The notes under the pieces are model-generated. The model searched no databases and was not told the DNA's origin. It worked only from the letters and a program-made list of their open reading frames with translations. Source: Burkholderia territorii (GTDB taxonomy: Bacteria > Pseudomonadota > Gammaproteobacteria > Burkholderiales > Burkholderiaceae). Taken from it: 64,000 nucleotides of DNA. The translations under genes and the position numbers were made by a program. The stretch lies in NCBI RefSeq assembly GCF_902833055.1, contig NZ_CADFEJ010000005.1:124001-188000 (forward strand), read 5' to 3'. Positions 46,302 to 56,400 of this stretch are shown here, piece after piece (positions within the stretch are counted from its first letter, which is position 1; every line of letters starts with the position of its first letter).

Positions 46302-46971
46302 CGCCCGGCACTCCGTAGCTCGGCGCGGCGGTCGGGTTCAGCGCACGTGTCTGGTAATCCTGCATCTGCGGGCGATACGCGTGCCACAGCGCATCCAGTT
46401 GCCCGATCGGATCGGCGTCTGCCCAGTCGACGCGCAGGTCGACGATCGGCCAGGTCACGTCGCCCGCCACCTGCAGCGCGGCCGAATGCACCGGCCCGGC
46501 CTCGCCGCCCGCCGCGATCGCCGCGTGCATCGCGGCGAGCAGCCGGTCGGCCAGCAGCCCGGGCGCCTGCTCGAACGCACGTACCATCGCGTCGATCACG
46601 CCCGGCGCGGCCAGCAGGTTGCCGGCCGCCACGCATTGCTCGCCCTGCACCGCATGGTGCGTGCCGAGCGCTTCCTTGCCGGTGAAGCACGCGGTCTGCC
46701 CCTGCCCGTCGATCACCGTGACCTGCCGGTACTGGCTCCAGCCATTCGCGCTAAGCGCTCGGTCGAGCGCGGCGGCCGGCGCGAGCTGCCGGTGCTCGAT
46801 CAGATCGAGGATCTGCGGACCGAGCGCCGGCAGCGTGACGTTCTGCGTCGCGACCGCGCCGACGCCCGCGCGCACCCACGGGCAGCGCGCGCCCACCGCG
46901 ATGCTCGACGAGCTGATCGCGATCCCGAGCTGTCCCGTTTCCGGGCAGCGTCCGACGATGGAGAAAGTCAT
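46294..46971 (-). CDS. DUF1028 protein (Ntn-hydrolase-like)
   Basis: A 225-residue protein of DUF1028. It begins MTFSIVGRCPETGQLGIAIS and has SSSIAVGARCPWVRAGVGAV and AVQGEQCVAAGNLLAAPGVI, the family core. Family members resemble Ntn hydrolases and often sit beside RidA and amidohydrolase genes in catabolic operons; biochemical function is not known. The start overlaps the RidA stop by ATGA. It is translated with the ArgE-like gene. Confidence 0.85.
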   Translation of the reverse strand: MTFSIVGRCPETGQLGIAISSSSIAVGARCPWVRAGVGAVATQNVTLPALGPQILDLIEHRQLAPAAALDRALSANGWSQYRQVTVIDGQGQTACFTGKEALGTHHAVQGEQCVAAGNLLAAPGVIDAMVRAFEQAPGLLADRLLAAMHAAIAAGGEAGPVHSAALQVAGDVTWPIVDLRVDWADADPIGQLDALWHAYRPQMQDYQTRALNPTAAPSYGVPGDE

Positions 46972-47417
46972 CTCGCCTCCGGTGCGCGATTCGGCTGCCA
47001 GTTGTCCGGGATCACCGCGATCACGTCGATTTCCATCAGCCACTGCGGCTGGCCGAGCGCCGAGACGACGAGCCCGGTCGAAATCGGATAGACGCCTTTC
47101 AGCCACTTGCCGACTTCCTGGTACACGGGCTCGCGATAGCGCGGGTCGATCAGGTAGGTCGTCGTCTTCACGATGTGCGTGATGTCGCTGCCGGCTTCCT
47201 CCAGCAGCTGCTTCACGTTCTTCATCGCCTGCTCGGCCTGCGCACGCGGATCGCCGAGGCCGATCAGGTTGCCGTCGAAATCGGTGCCGACCTGGCCGCG
47301 CACATAGACGGTATTGCCGGCGCGCACGGCCTGACACAGGTCGTTGTCGAGCGTCTGGTTCGGGTAGGTATCCTTCGTGTTGAACATGCGGATACGGGTA
47401 TGGGTAGGCTGGCTCAT
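46968..47417 (-). CDS. RidA-family protein
   Basis: A 149-residue protein of the RidA/YjgF family, which hydrolyses reactive enamine/imine intermediates or acts in related degradation steps. The core reads LDNDLCQAVRAGNTVYVRGQ, VGTDFDGNLIG, AEQAMKNVKQLLEEAGSD and the closing LMEIDVIAVIP. The catalytic Arg of archetypal RidA lies in the late RxxVxV-like strand, which is not conserved here, so it may belong to a diverged Rid subgroup. It precedes DUF1028 and ArgE-like genes. The monooxygenase gene is 138 bases upstream; the gap holds no feature. Confidence 0.8.
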   Translation of the reverse strand: MSQPTHTRIRMFNTKDTYPNQTLDNDLCQAVRAGNTVYVRGQVGTDFDGNLIGLGDPRAQAEQAMKNVKQLLEEAGSDITHIVKTTTYLIDPRYREPVYQEVGKWLKGVYPISTGLVVSALGQPQWLMEIDVIAVIPDNWQPNRAPEAR

Positions 47418-47555
47418 CGAGGTCCTTCGATCGTCGGTGTGTTCGCCGGCCGCGCCGCGAGCAGTCGCGGCGCGGGCGAGTTCAGGTTGTAGCGGGGTAG
47501 CCGGATCATCGCGTCCCGGTTTCGCGCGTGGCGCGGATCGTGACGCGAACGCGCG

Positions 47556-48902
47556 TCAGTCGATCGCATCGACGAGCGGACGGGCATCCGCCGGCTCCGT
47601 GCGCGATGCGTCGCCGTGCCATGTGCGCGCTTGAAGGCGGCGCTGCGACGCGTCGTGATAGTCGAGGTACTTGCGCTGCGTGACGATGTGGTCGGCGATG
47701 TGTTTCGCGTCGTGCCACACACCCCAGATAAAGCTGGAGCCGCGTCGCGACAGCCACGGCAGGCCGAGGAAATAGATGCCCGGCTCCTTCGACACGCCGC
47801 GTTGATGCTGCGGCTTGCCGTTCGCGCCGAACGCGTCGACGTTCAGCCAGCCGTAGTCGACCGCATAGCCCGTCGCCCAGACGATCGACGTGACGCCTGC
47901 GGCGGCCAGGTCGAGCGTGAGGATCGGCCGCGTGACGCAATCGGGATCCGGCAGGATGCGGCGCGCTTCGGGTTCTTCGGGCAGGTCGAGGCCGTTGCGG
48001 ATCGCATACGCGTCGGCCGCGTCGAGCAGAGAGAGGTAGTTCTCGTCGCCGCGTGCGAGATTGACGGCGAGATCGGGTTCGAACACGGCGACGCCCCCGT
48101 CGAACGACTTCGTCAACCCGACGAGCGTCACGCCCTGGTGCGCGAGTGCGCGGAAATCGACCGTATGACCGCCGCGCGCACCGCTCACCGCGATCGTCAC
48201 GTGTTCGCGTCCGGGCGTCGCGACTTCCTTGTCCCATTCGCCGAGCACGCCGAGCCACCAGCAGAAGTCGCGGCCCCGATACGCGCGCGGCGGACGGTCA
48301 TGCGGGCCGACCGACAGGTAGACCTGCCGGCCCGCGCGCTGCAGTTCGTCGGCGATCTGCACGCCCGACGAACCGGCGCCGACCACCAGCACCGCACCGT
48401 CCGGCAATTGCGCGGGGTTGCGATAATCGGCCGAGTGGATTTGCACGAGGCCGGCGTCGTCCGGCGCGATCGGCGGGATGACCGGGCGCTGGAACGGGCC
48501 CGTTGCGACGACCACGCGAGTTGCCTCGATCGTGCCGTCCGAAGTGTCGACGATGAAGCCCGGCTTGCCCGTGTTGCGCACGACGTTCTTCACTTCGACG
48601 CCGGTGCGGATCGGCGCGTTGAACTTGCGCGCATAGGCTTCGAAGTAGTCGGCGACCTGGTCCTTCGATGCGAACGCATCGGGATCGAGGCCGTCGAATT
48701 CGAGCCCCGGAAAACGGTCGTGCCACGCGGGGCCGTTCGCGACCAGCGAATCCCAGCGCCCGGTGCGCCAGCGCTCGGCGATGCGGTCGCGCTCCAGCAC
48801 GAGATGCGGCACGCCCAGCTTGCCCAGGTGCTCGCTCATGGCCACGCCGGCCTGACCGGCCCCGACGACCAGCGTATCGATTGAGGTTGTTTCCACTGCC
48901 AC
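47556..48902 (-). CDS. Flavin-containing NAD(P)H monooxygenase-like protein
   Basis: A 448-residue FAD protein. The FAD motif is TLVVGAGQAGVAMSEHL, the NADP motif is AVLVVGAGSSGVQIADEL, and WRTGRWDSLVANGPAWHDRF follows the FAD domain as in YUCCA/FMO-like enzymes. ATGYAVDYGWL near residue 360 is the late conserved motif. It may oxygenate a nitrogen- or sulphur-containing compound. The start is read as GTG at 48902: AAGGAG lies six bases before it. It is the first gene of the likely catabolic group with RidA, DUF1028 and the deacylase. Confidence 0.82.
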   Translation of the reverse strand: MAVETTSIDTLVVGAGQAGVAMSEHLGKLGVPHLVLERDRIAERWRTGRWDSLVANGPAWHDRFPGLEFDGLDPDAFASKDQVADYFEAYARKFNAPIRTGVEVKNVVRNTGKPGFIVDTSDGTIEATRVVVATGPFQRPVIPPIAPDDAGLVQIHSADYRNPAQLPDGAVLVVGAGSSGVQIADELQRAGRQVYLSVGPHDRPPRAYRGRDFCWWLGVLGEWDKEVATPGREHVTIAVSGARGGHTVDFRALAHQGVTLVGLTKSFDGGVAVFEPDLAVNLARGDENYLSLLDAADAYAIRNGLDLPEEPEARRILPDPDCVTRPILTLDLAAAGVTSIVWATGYAVDYGWLNVDAFGANGKPQHQRGVSKEPGIYFLGLPWLSRRGSSFIWGVWHDAKHIADHIVTQRKYLDYHDASQRRLQARTWHGDASRTEPADARPLVDAID

Positions 48903-49044
48903 GGCTGTCTCCTTGAAGTGCGGCTCGCTGCGATGCGGGTGTCGTCGCGCGAGGAGGAATGGAGACATTCTGCTTACAGGTCAGCGTGGGCGAAATGATG
49001 TTTTTTGTGGTTGTTGACGAGAAAAATGCTGGGGGCGGGGGTGG

Positions 49045-49590
49045 CTAGCGGTCCGGGCATACAGCGCCTCGCCGGACGCGGGCGACTCGCCACTCGCCGC
49101 TGACGTAATACTTCCCCGTCGGATCGCAGGGCGTCGGAATGCCGGGTTTCATCCGCCCTTCGGCAACCTGAACCGCATGCTCGGAAGCACGAGCGACGGC
49201 TTCGCCTTGAGCGCACGCATTCACCGGATCGAACATCGCGTTCCAATGTTCGCGCTCGGCGGCCTTCGTCCACAGCCCGACTGCCGCCGTCGTCGCGCCG
49301 ATTTGGCGCTGATCGGGGAACGCGCCTGCAAATGCTTGGGCTGGCCGCTCGAGTGTTCCCCGGACAATTCTTGACCATGTGCGCGCAGTCGAACTGATAC
49401 GATACGCGTCGCCTAGGCCTGCGCGATGCGTGCTCAGGCCGATCGATCGTTCCCTTTTTCGATCCTTCTGCGTGAATCGCAGGCTGCGCCGGATCCCGGC
49501 CCAGCCGCCTCTCGCTGAATCCAGCAGCATCCCGGCGCCCACCCGGCCCCGTTGCAGCAACCGTTGAAGTGGCGCACATTGCGCCTGCAA
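49045..49590 (-). pseudogene. Possible remnant of an unidentified gene
   Basis: A 181-codon open frame with a plausible-looking C-terminal stretch (REHWNAMFDPVNACAQGEAV; then GKYYVSGEWRVARVRRG with spaced Cys), but no good start: the N-terminal half is Arg-rich and overlaps nothing. It may be the 3' part of a small exported protein whose 5' end is lost, or chance. The surrounding 48903-49592 has no other supported gene. Confidence 0.3.
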
Positions 49591-49592
49591 TC

Positions 49593-49748
49593 ATGAAGAA
49601 ACTGAAGCAGCACATTCGCACCCTGAGCGAGATCGACCGCACGCCGGTGATGCGCGTCTGCGCGCTGCTGCTGATGGCCGCCCTGCTGTACCTGCTATGG
49701 CCGTCAGCCGAAGTCGCGCGCCTTGCGCTGGAATCGGTCGTGCGCTGA
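49593..49748 (+). CDS. Small single-membrane-span protein
   Basis: A 51-codon open frame: a basic start (MKKLKQHIRTLSEIDRTPVM), one membrane helix (VCALLLMAALLYLLWPSA) and a short tail. It is too short for standard gene calling. It ends just upstream of the trpS promoter. No clear ribosome site is seen. Function unknown. Confidence 0.45.
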   Translation: MKKLKQHIRTLSEIDRTPVMRVCALLLMAALLYLLWPSAEVARLALESVVR

Positions 49749-49771
49749 CGCACGGCTCGACGCCGCTGCGC

Positions 49772-49777
49772 TATACT
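49772..49777 (+). promoter_or_regulatory. -10 element of the trpS leader transcript
   Basis: TATACT is a good -10 hexamer in this GC-rich DNA. Its -35 is weak (no TTGACA-like hexamer at 16-18 bases). The A of the leader ATG lies seven bases downstream, so transcription may start at the leader start codon itself. Confidence 0.5.
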
Positions 49778-49783
49778 CGCGCC

Positions 49784-49834
49784 ATGCAAACCCAACCTGC
49801 CTCGCCGATCCTGCACCACTGGTGGCGCGCCTGA
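49784..49834 (+). CDS. Leader peptide with tandem Trp codons (trpS attenuator)
   Basis: A 16-codon frame MQTQPASPILHHWWRA ends in TGA at 49832-49834. Two adjacent TGG codons (49820-49825) lie four codons from its end. Trp makes up about 1 percent of proteins, so two in a row in a 16-codon leader before a Trp-tRNA synthetase gene is a strong sign of attenuation by ribosome stalling. The start coincides with the predicted transcription start, suggesting a leaderless frame, as known for trpL in Sinorhizobium. Confidence 0.75.
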   Translation: MQTQPASPILHHWWRA

Positions 49835-50968
<1,134 letters not shown>

Positions 50969-51249
50969 GCCGTCGCATCGCACGGCACGGCCGTCTTCAC
51001 CGGACTTCAATGACCGCAGCATCGTGCCCGGAGAAAATAGTCGACAACCCTGATCTTAGTCTGCAACAGTCCGTCACGGTCTTTCCAAGGGGAAGCCAGG
51101 ATGCCACTCCTCCGGCGTCAGAGTGGAAGGGCCGCGCCCTGGAGATTTCGCATCCATCTTGGCCGGACGCGCACCGGCAAATCCCGTTGCGCGTTTCAAC
51201 ATCCGCCGGCGAGCGATCTGCTCAAGTGTTACGCTCGGTTCGAATTCTG

Positions 51250-52053
51250 ATGACCACATCGAATAACAACGACATTGAACGATCCACCGCGGGGAAACAT
51301 ATGGCAATGCTAGGGAACAGTCTGATCGGAATAGGCGTGCTCGCATCACTGATCGGCATCGGCGGCTTTATCGACACACGCAAGGTCGACCGACGGTTCA
51401 AGACCGGATACAAAAATAACGAACCGGATCTCAGGAATTTCGGCCTTTCCTGCAAAATCCTGTTGAGCGGCATCGGGCTGTTTCTGGTCGGCCTGACGGC
51501 CAATCGCATCCTGGATCCAGGAAGCGCGCCGATTCGTTCGCTGCAGCCGCAGACTGAAACAAGCGCCAAGGCCGGAAACGAACGGGGCATAACACCTGCG
51601 AATATCACTCAACCCGAGCACGAAGACTCGCCGCCCGCCGGAATCCACGCGTCACCTCGATCGATACCCGATATGTCAGGCCCAACAGGCACATCATCCG
51701 AAATATCCGCCCATCCCAACGACACTTCCGACGCCTTTGCCAATCGCGTCGTCCCGACGCGAACTTTCGTTACCAGCTTCGATTGTTTGCAAGCCACCTA
51801 CGACGACGAACAGGCCATCTGCCACGACCCTGGTCTGGCAGCGATGGACAGAAGGCTGGCTCAGCTGTATTCAACCGCACTGCAAAACATCTCCGACAAG
51901 GAAGCCCTGCGGCAATCCGAATCGGACTGGATCACCGCACGACATCAATGCGGCAAGGATCTCGACTGTCTACGCCGCGCGTACGGTGAGCGGATTGGCC
52001 AGTTCGTCGGCTCGCTCGGCTCCCGGCCCCCGCTTTCCGTGGAAGGAAACTAG
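51250..52053 (+). CDS. LprI-domain membrane protein
   Basis: A 267-residue protein. Two N-terminal hydrophobic helices (MLGNSLIGIGVLASLIGIGG; ILLSGIGLFLVGLTA) anchor it; a Pro/Ser/Thr-rich linker follows. The C-terminal 75 residues form a LprI (DUF1311) domain with four Cys: FDCLQATYDDEQAICHDPGL, MDRRLAQLYSTALQ, then SDWITARHQCGKDLDCL. LprI-type domains include lysozyme inhibitors. Base composition is less GC-rich than the flanks. It is the first gene of the inserted block after trpS, convergent with the defence-like operon. Role in the block is unclear. 50969-51249 holds no gene. Confidence 0.75.
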   Translation: MTTSNNNDIERSTAGKHMAMLGNSLIGIGVLASLIGIGGFIDTRKVDRRFKTGYKNNEPDLRNFGLSCKILLSGIGLFLVGLTANRILDPGSAPIRSLQPQTETSAKAGNERGITPANITQPEHEDSPPAGIHASPRSIPDMSGPTGTSSEISAHPNDTSDAFANRVVPTRTFVTSFDCLQATYDDEQAICHDPGLAAMDRRLAQLYSTALQNISDKEALRQSESDWITARHQCGKDLDCLRRAYGERIGQFVGSLGSRPPLSVEGN

Positions 52054-52120
52054 CTTTGCGCGTGCGCGAACGAATCGCGCGCGATACCCGGACGTCTGGC
52101 GTGCCGTCGCCTGCCGCCGC

Positions 52121-53467
52121 TCACCCCATGGTCCGCTGGCCCGCTTCCGTGCCCGACATGTCGTCCGTCTCGGCAACGACCTTGAGCGGCACCTCGCCGA
52201 CCCCCATCGCACGTTCGATCAGCAGATCGTCGCCATGTTGCGCAAGCAGCGCTTGCAGTCGATCGAAGTCGCCGCACCAAAGCGTCTCGACGTCCTTGTC
52301 GCGGGCGACGTCGCGACTGGCGACGAGAGACACCGCCCGAACCTGCAGACGACCCGCTTGGGCCTGACCGCCGACTTCGACACCATAACCCGGTAGCGAC
52401 GGCTTCTTGACGACGACGCGACCGTCCTTCGCCCACGCGGTCGTCATGCCCTCGTGCACGTCGTAGCCCAATCGCGCCAGGCCGCCCAGGATCGCGTTGC
52501 GCCGAGCCATCGCTGCTCGTTCCTGTCGCATCTGCGCGATCAAGTCCTGACCGGTTCGGGTCAATTCGGCGACGACATCCGGCAACGTCGTGGTGTCGCA
52601 CTGCCGAGCGCGATCGACGAACGCCACTGTCGCCGCCGTGTCGTACGCACTCATCTCGGCCGTCAATTCCTTCAGTACCGTGATGGCCGCCCGACGTGCG
52701 CGAGCCGTCTCGATCGCATTCGACAGATCTAGGATCAGGCTGTCGAGCAACAGATTTCGCCGCGCGTCGTTCGTCTCGTCATCGAGCCCGTCCAGCCTCG
52801 ACGAGAAACCAGCGACTTCCCGCGCCTCCAGGAACACTCGCGCTTCCCCGATCTGCCGATCGAGACGGTCAAGCGCCGGATCGCGAGACGCAGTCGACTG
52901 CGCCGCTTTCCACGCCTGCAAGTCGGCCGAAGTTTCGGCCGGCATCAGGCGATTCGCCAGTGTCCGTTGCGCTTCGTCAAGCGTACGCTCCACATTCGGT
53001 GTCAGCAGCGCATACCCTTGCGCCAGCAACACATCGGCATGCTCGAGCACAGCACCCGAACGCAAACGATCAAGTTGACTACGAAGCTCGATCGGAATCT
53101 CGATGCCTTTCCCATCGAGCGCGGCAAGCAACGTCATGGCGCCGTGCCGGCCCTGCCTGCGCCGTTTCGCCGCCTGTTCAGCCCGACCCACCGCCTCCAG
53201 TTGACGTCGAGCGAGATCCGCCTTCAGGAAAGCGATCTCGTCGGGCACCTTCTTCTGTAAATCCATGAATGCGTCAGCCGCAATCAATGCCGCCAGCGCG
53301 GCGCGGCGTGCACGGGTCGCCGCGATCTCTTCGTCCGACAACATGCCGATATGTGTGCCCTCTGCAACCCACATGGCAATGGTCTGGTCGAGGCGCTGCA
53401 AATGTCCTTCGCAGATCGCGACGATCTCCTCGCGCGTCACGATTCGGACGACCTTTGGTCCGCTCAT
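52121..53467 (-). CDS. Helical accessory protein of the defence-like operon
   Basis: A 448-residue protein beginning MSGPKVVRIVTREEIVAICE. Residues about 15-330 are helix-forming with coiled-coil stretches (HLQRLDQTIAMWVAE, EIAATRARRAALAALIAAD, LDRLDRQIGEARVFLEA). The last 100 residues look globular (GYDVHEGMTTAWAKDGRVVV; GRLQVRAVSLVASRDVARDK). No catalytic motif seen. I do not recognise a named family. Its start overlaps the giant protein's stop by ATGA, so it is translated with it and probably binds it or serves as its adaptor. Confidence 0.75.
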   Translation of the reverse strand: MSGPKVVRIVTREEIVAICEGHLQRLDQTIAMWVAEGTHIGMLSDEEIAATRARRAALAALIAADAFMDLQKKVPDEIAFLKADLARRQLEAVGRAEQAAKRRRQGRHGAMTLLAALDGKGIEIPIELRSQLDRLRSGAVLEHADVLLAQGYALLTPNVERTLDEAQRTLANRLMPAETSADLQAWKAAQSTASRDPALDRLDRQIGEARVFLEAREVAGFSSRLDGLDDETNDARRNLLLDSLILDLSNAIETARARRAAITVLKELTAEMSAYDTAATVAFVDRARQCDTTTLPDVVAELTRTGQDLIAQMRQERAAMARRNAILGGLARLGYDVHEGMTTAWAKDGRVVVKKPSLPGYGVEVGGQAQAGRLQVRAVSLVASRDVARDKDVETLWCGDFDRLQALLAQHGDDLLIERAMGVGEVPLKVVAETDDMSGTEAGQRTMG

Positions 53468-56400
53468 GCCACCACCTCCTGGCTCAAGGCAAGCTCCACC
53501 GCGGCTTTCAAGCGCGCCTTCTCTGCTTCCGGTTCGTGGTACCACGCCTGCGACGAAACCCGGTGCAGTTTCGGAATGGCTCGCCCCAGAACTGACGGGC
53601 GCCAGATTTCCCGGGCCCGCGCGTGCTCGAGCAAGGGATGGCGCGGTGCATCGCACTCGATGCCGATCGAATACAGGCCGGTTCTCGGGTCTGCGATTGC
53701 GAAATCGAGCCCGAACGCATCCCCCTCCTGAGCAGGGACAGGTGACAGCCCAAGCCCATGCAGATAGGCAAGAACATCCTCGGCGAATCCGTCGATCGCG
53801 GCGGCCTGCCCCAACTTCGCATGCGCCCGCTCACTGCTCATTCGACCAAGCAATGCGCGGCCGGCGGACAGTTCGCCGTTTGACATCGCACGTGCATATT
53901 CCATATAGCCCTGAAGATAATCGCGCGGAATCGCCGGCTTGCGTTGCGTGCTCAGCATGTCGGAAATCTCGCGAATAGGCATCGACGTGATCAGCACGAC
54001 CTTGTGCCGAGCACGCGTAACGGCCACATTCAGGCGTCGCTCGCCACCGCTCTGGCCGAGCACGCCAAACAGGCGCCGGAAGGTTCCCTGACCATTCCGT
54101 CCAAAAGTCGTGGAAAAGACGATGATGTCTCGTTCGTCGCCCTGAACATTCTCGACGTTCTTGACGAATACCGCCATGTCCTCACCGCGATCGGTCCGTT
54201 CCAGCTCTTCACGATAGTGCTCTCGAAATGCATCGTCGTCTTCCGCTCGTTGTTCCAGTCGCTCCTGGATCAGGTCGGCCTGCTTACGGTTGAACGTGAC
54301 CACCCCCACGGACGGCCGCAGTGCGTACGGCTGTTGCCATAGTTGCGCCAGATAGGCCACTACGCGGTCCGCCTCGTCGCTGTTGGTCTGCTGTTCGTAA
54401 AGTCCATTCACCTGGATGAGTTCGAGCGGCTTGGCCTGGCGCACCGTCGCATCCGGATGGCGGACCGGCACACTGAGATTGTTCTCATAGAACGCGGCGT
54501 TCGAATAGCCGATCAATTCGCGATAGGCCGAGCGATAGTGGATTTGCAGCGTCGAGACAGGCAGCGCGCTGCGCGCAAGTTGCAGCAGGTCAGGGCAGTC
54601 CTTGATCTCGCGCCGATTCCAGGTGTCTTCGAAACGCTCGCGCTCGTCGTCCGTCGCTGCTTCGTCTGGTAGCTCGCCATCGAATATTTCCGTCTCGTCG
54701 CTATCGGCTCGACTGGAAAAGAATGCCGTCGGCGGCATTTGCTTCTCATCGCCGCTCACGATGGACACGTTGCCCCGGAACAGCGTCGGAATGGCGAACT
54801 CGACGGGCATCTGAGATGCCTCGTCGTAGACGACGGAATCGAATAGCCCCGATTTCAGCGGCAGCACGCGACTCGCAACATCGGGATTCATCAGCCAAAT
54901 CGGTCGCAGCGCCATCAACCCGAGCCCGGTCCCCAGCTCGATGAATTCGCGCAGGCGCCGCGAGCGTCGGCCAGTCAGGCGCGTTACGTCTTCCCAATCG
55001 CGCACGGAGCCGAGCTTGCCCCGATCGATGCCATTGCGCAGCAATTCTCGATTCAAGCGACGCATTTCCTCGTCGGCAGCCGCGAGTGCCTCGATTTTCG
55101 CGGCGGTTTCACTCTGATCGAGCAGTAACTCGGGCGTGTCGTGCTCCATGCGGCGCTTCCATCCGAGTCGTGCCTCACGGTTGATCGAGCGTCGCACCGT
55201 TTCGTCAAGGTGTTCGGGCAACACACGCGTCAACGCGTCCTCGTGATCACGCATGATGGCAAACACGTCGAGCGCCTCGGCAGTGACATGTCGTGCCCGG
55301 GTGCGGAACTGCTGATAGGCCACCAATGTCGGCAAGGCATCGCCGATTCGGTTCAACGGCGCCTGATAACTGACGTTGTCGGCAATCGCCTGCCGACAGG
55401 CAGCCAGCAGTTCGTCCGAAAACCATTCCTCGAGCGGCATCAGTGCCTGAAGACTATGCGAACGCGCATTGTGGCGTACGAATGCGGTCTCGAAACCATC
55501 GAGCAACTGTTCGACCGGCGCGCGGTCTCCGGACATCACGGCCGAGTCGAACTCGTCACCGCGCGGGGCAATCGCAAGATGTTGCGCGAGCTCGCGGATT
55601 TCCTCGAGTTGACGCAATCGCGCATGACAGATCTCGACGAGTGCGGGTCCGCAGGTGGGTTCGACCACCTCGAGATGCAATGCCCTGCCGATCGTATTCA
55701 ACGTGTCCCGGAGTGGACGCCAAACCTTTTCCAGCCGCGCCGCCCCCAGCAGCTTGCGCAGCGTCTCGTCCGTCCCGGGCGCGCCGCAACTGGAGACGAA
55801 CTTCATCAAGCGACCGCGCCGCAAATAAGTCGCGGGATTCAGTCTGCTCAACAAAGACGGGGCGCGAGTCGCCAACGCCGCCTGAGTCTCGAGTTTGCCG
55901 AGTTCGCGATCGGGCAGACGCGCAACAGCCTCCGACAGGACGGCATCGAAGTCACCGCTTCCGATCGCCAACAGATCGCGATGCAGGTCTCCAAGCGCCT
56001 GGTGGTACCGGTGACCTTCCGCGTCTGCTTGATCAGCCGGTCGAAACAACGGCAACCACTGCGCCAACCGTTTACGTTGCGTATCGTCCAGCGCGACCAG
56101 ACGACTGGCGTTTGCATCGAGCCAAGCTCGATACGGGGCCGGATCGTCGACATCGAATCGCGCGGGATGCGCGGCAAGCGTTTCGATCCGCACGCGCTCC
56201 GCGTCACGGAAATTCCCGAAGGTCGTATTGAATGCTGCGATTGTGGCGGCGTCGGTCGCGAATGACTTCAACTGCGCCAGTGCGCTGCCTTCGAACCTGG
56301 ACGGCAGCCAGTAGCGTGCCAGCGGTGCGCAGTGCTCCTCCAGCGTTGTCAGTGCGGCAATATCGAGTGTGCCGAGCCTCGTACGCAATCGCGGCATGTC

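Noticed and set aside
50969..51249. Integrase or transposase remnant at the left edge of the block
   Set aside because: The 281 bases after trpS contain no supported gene; only part of an open frame that runs into the LprI-type gene.
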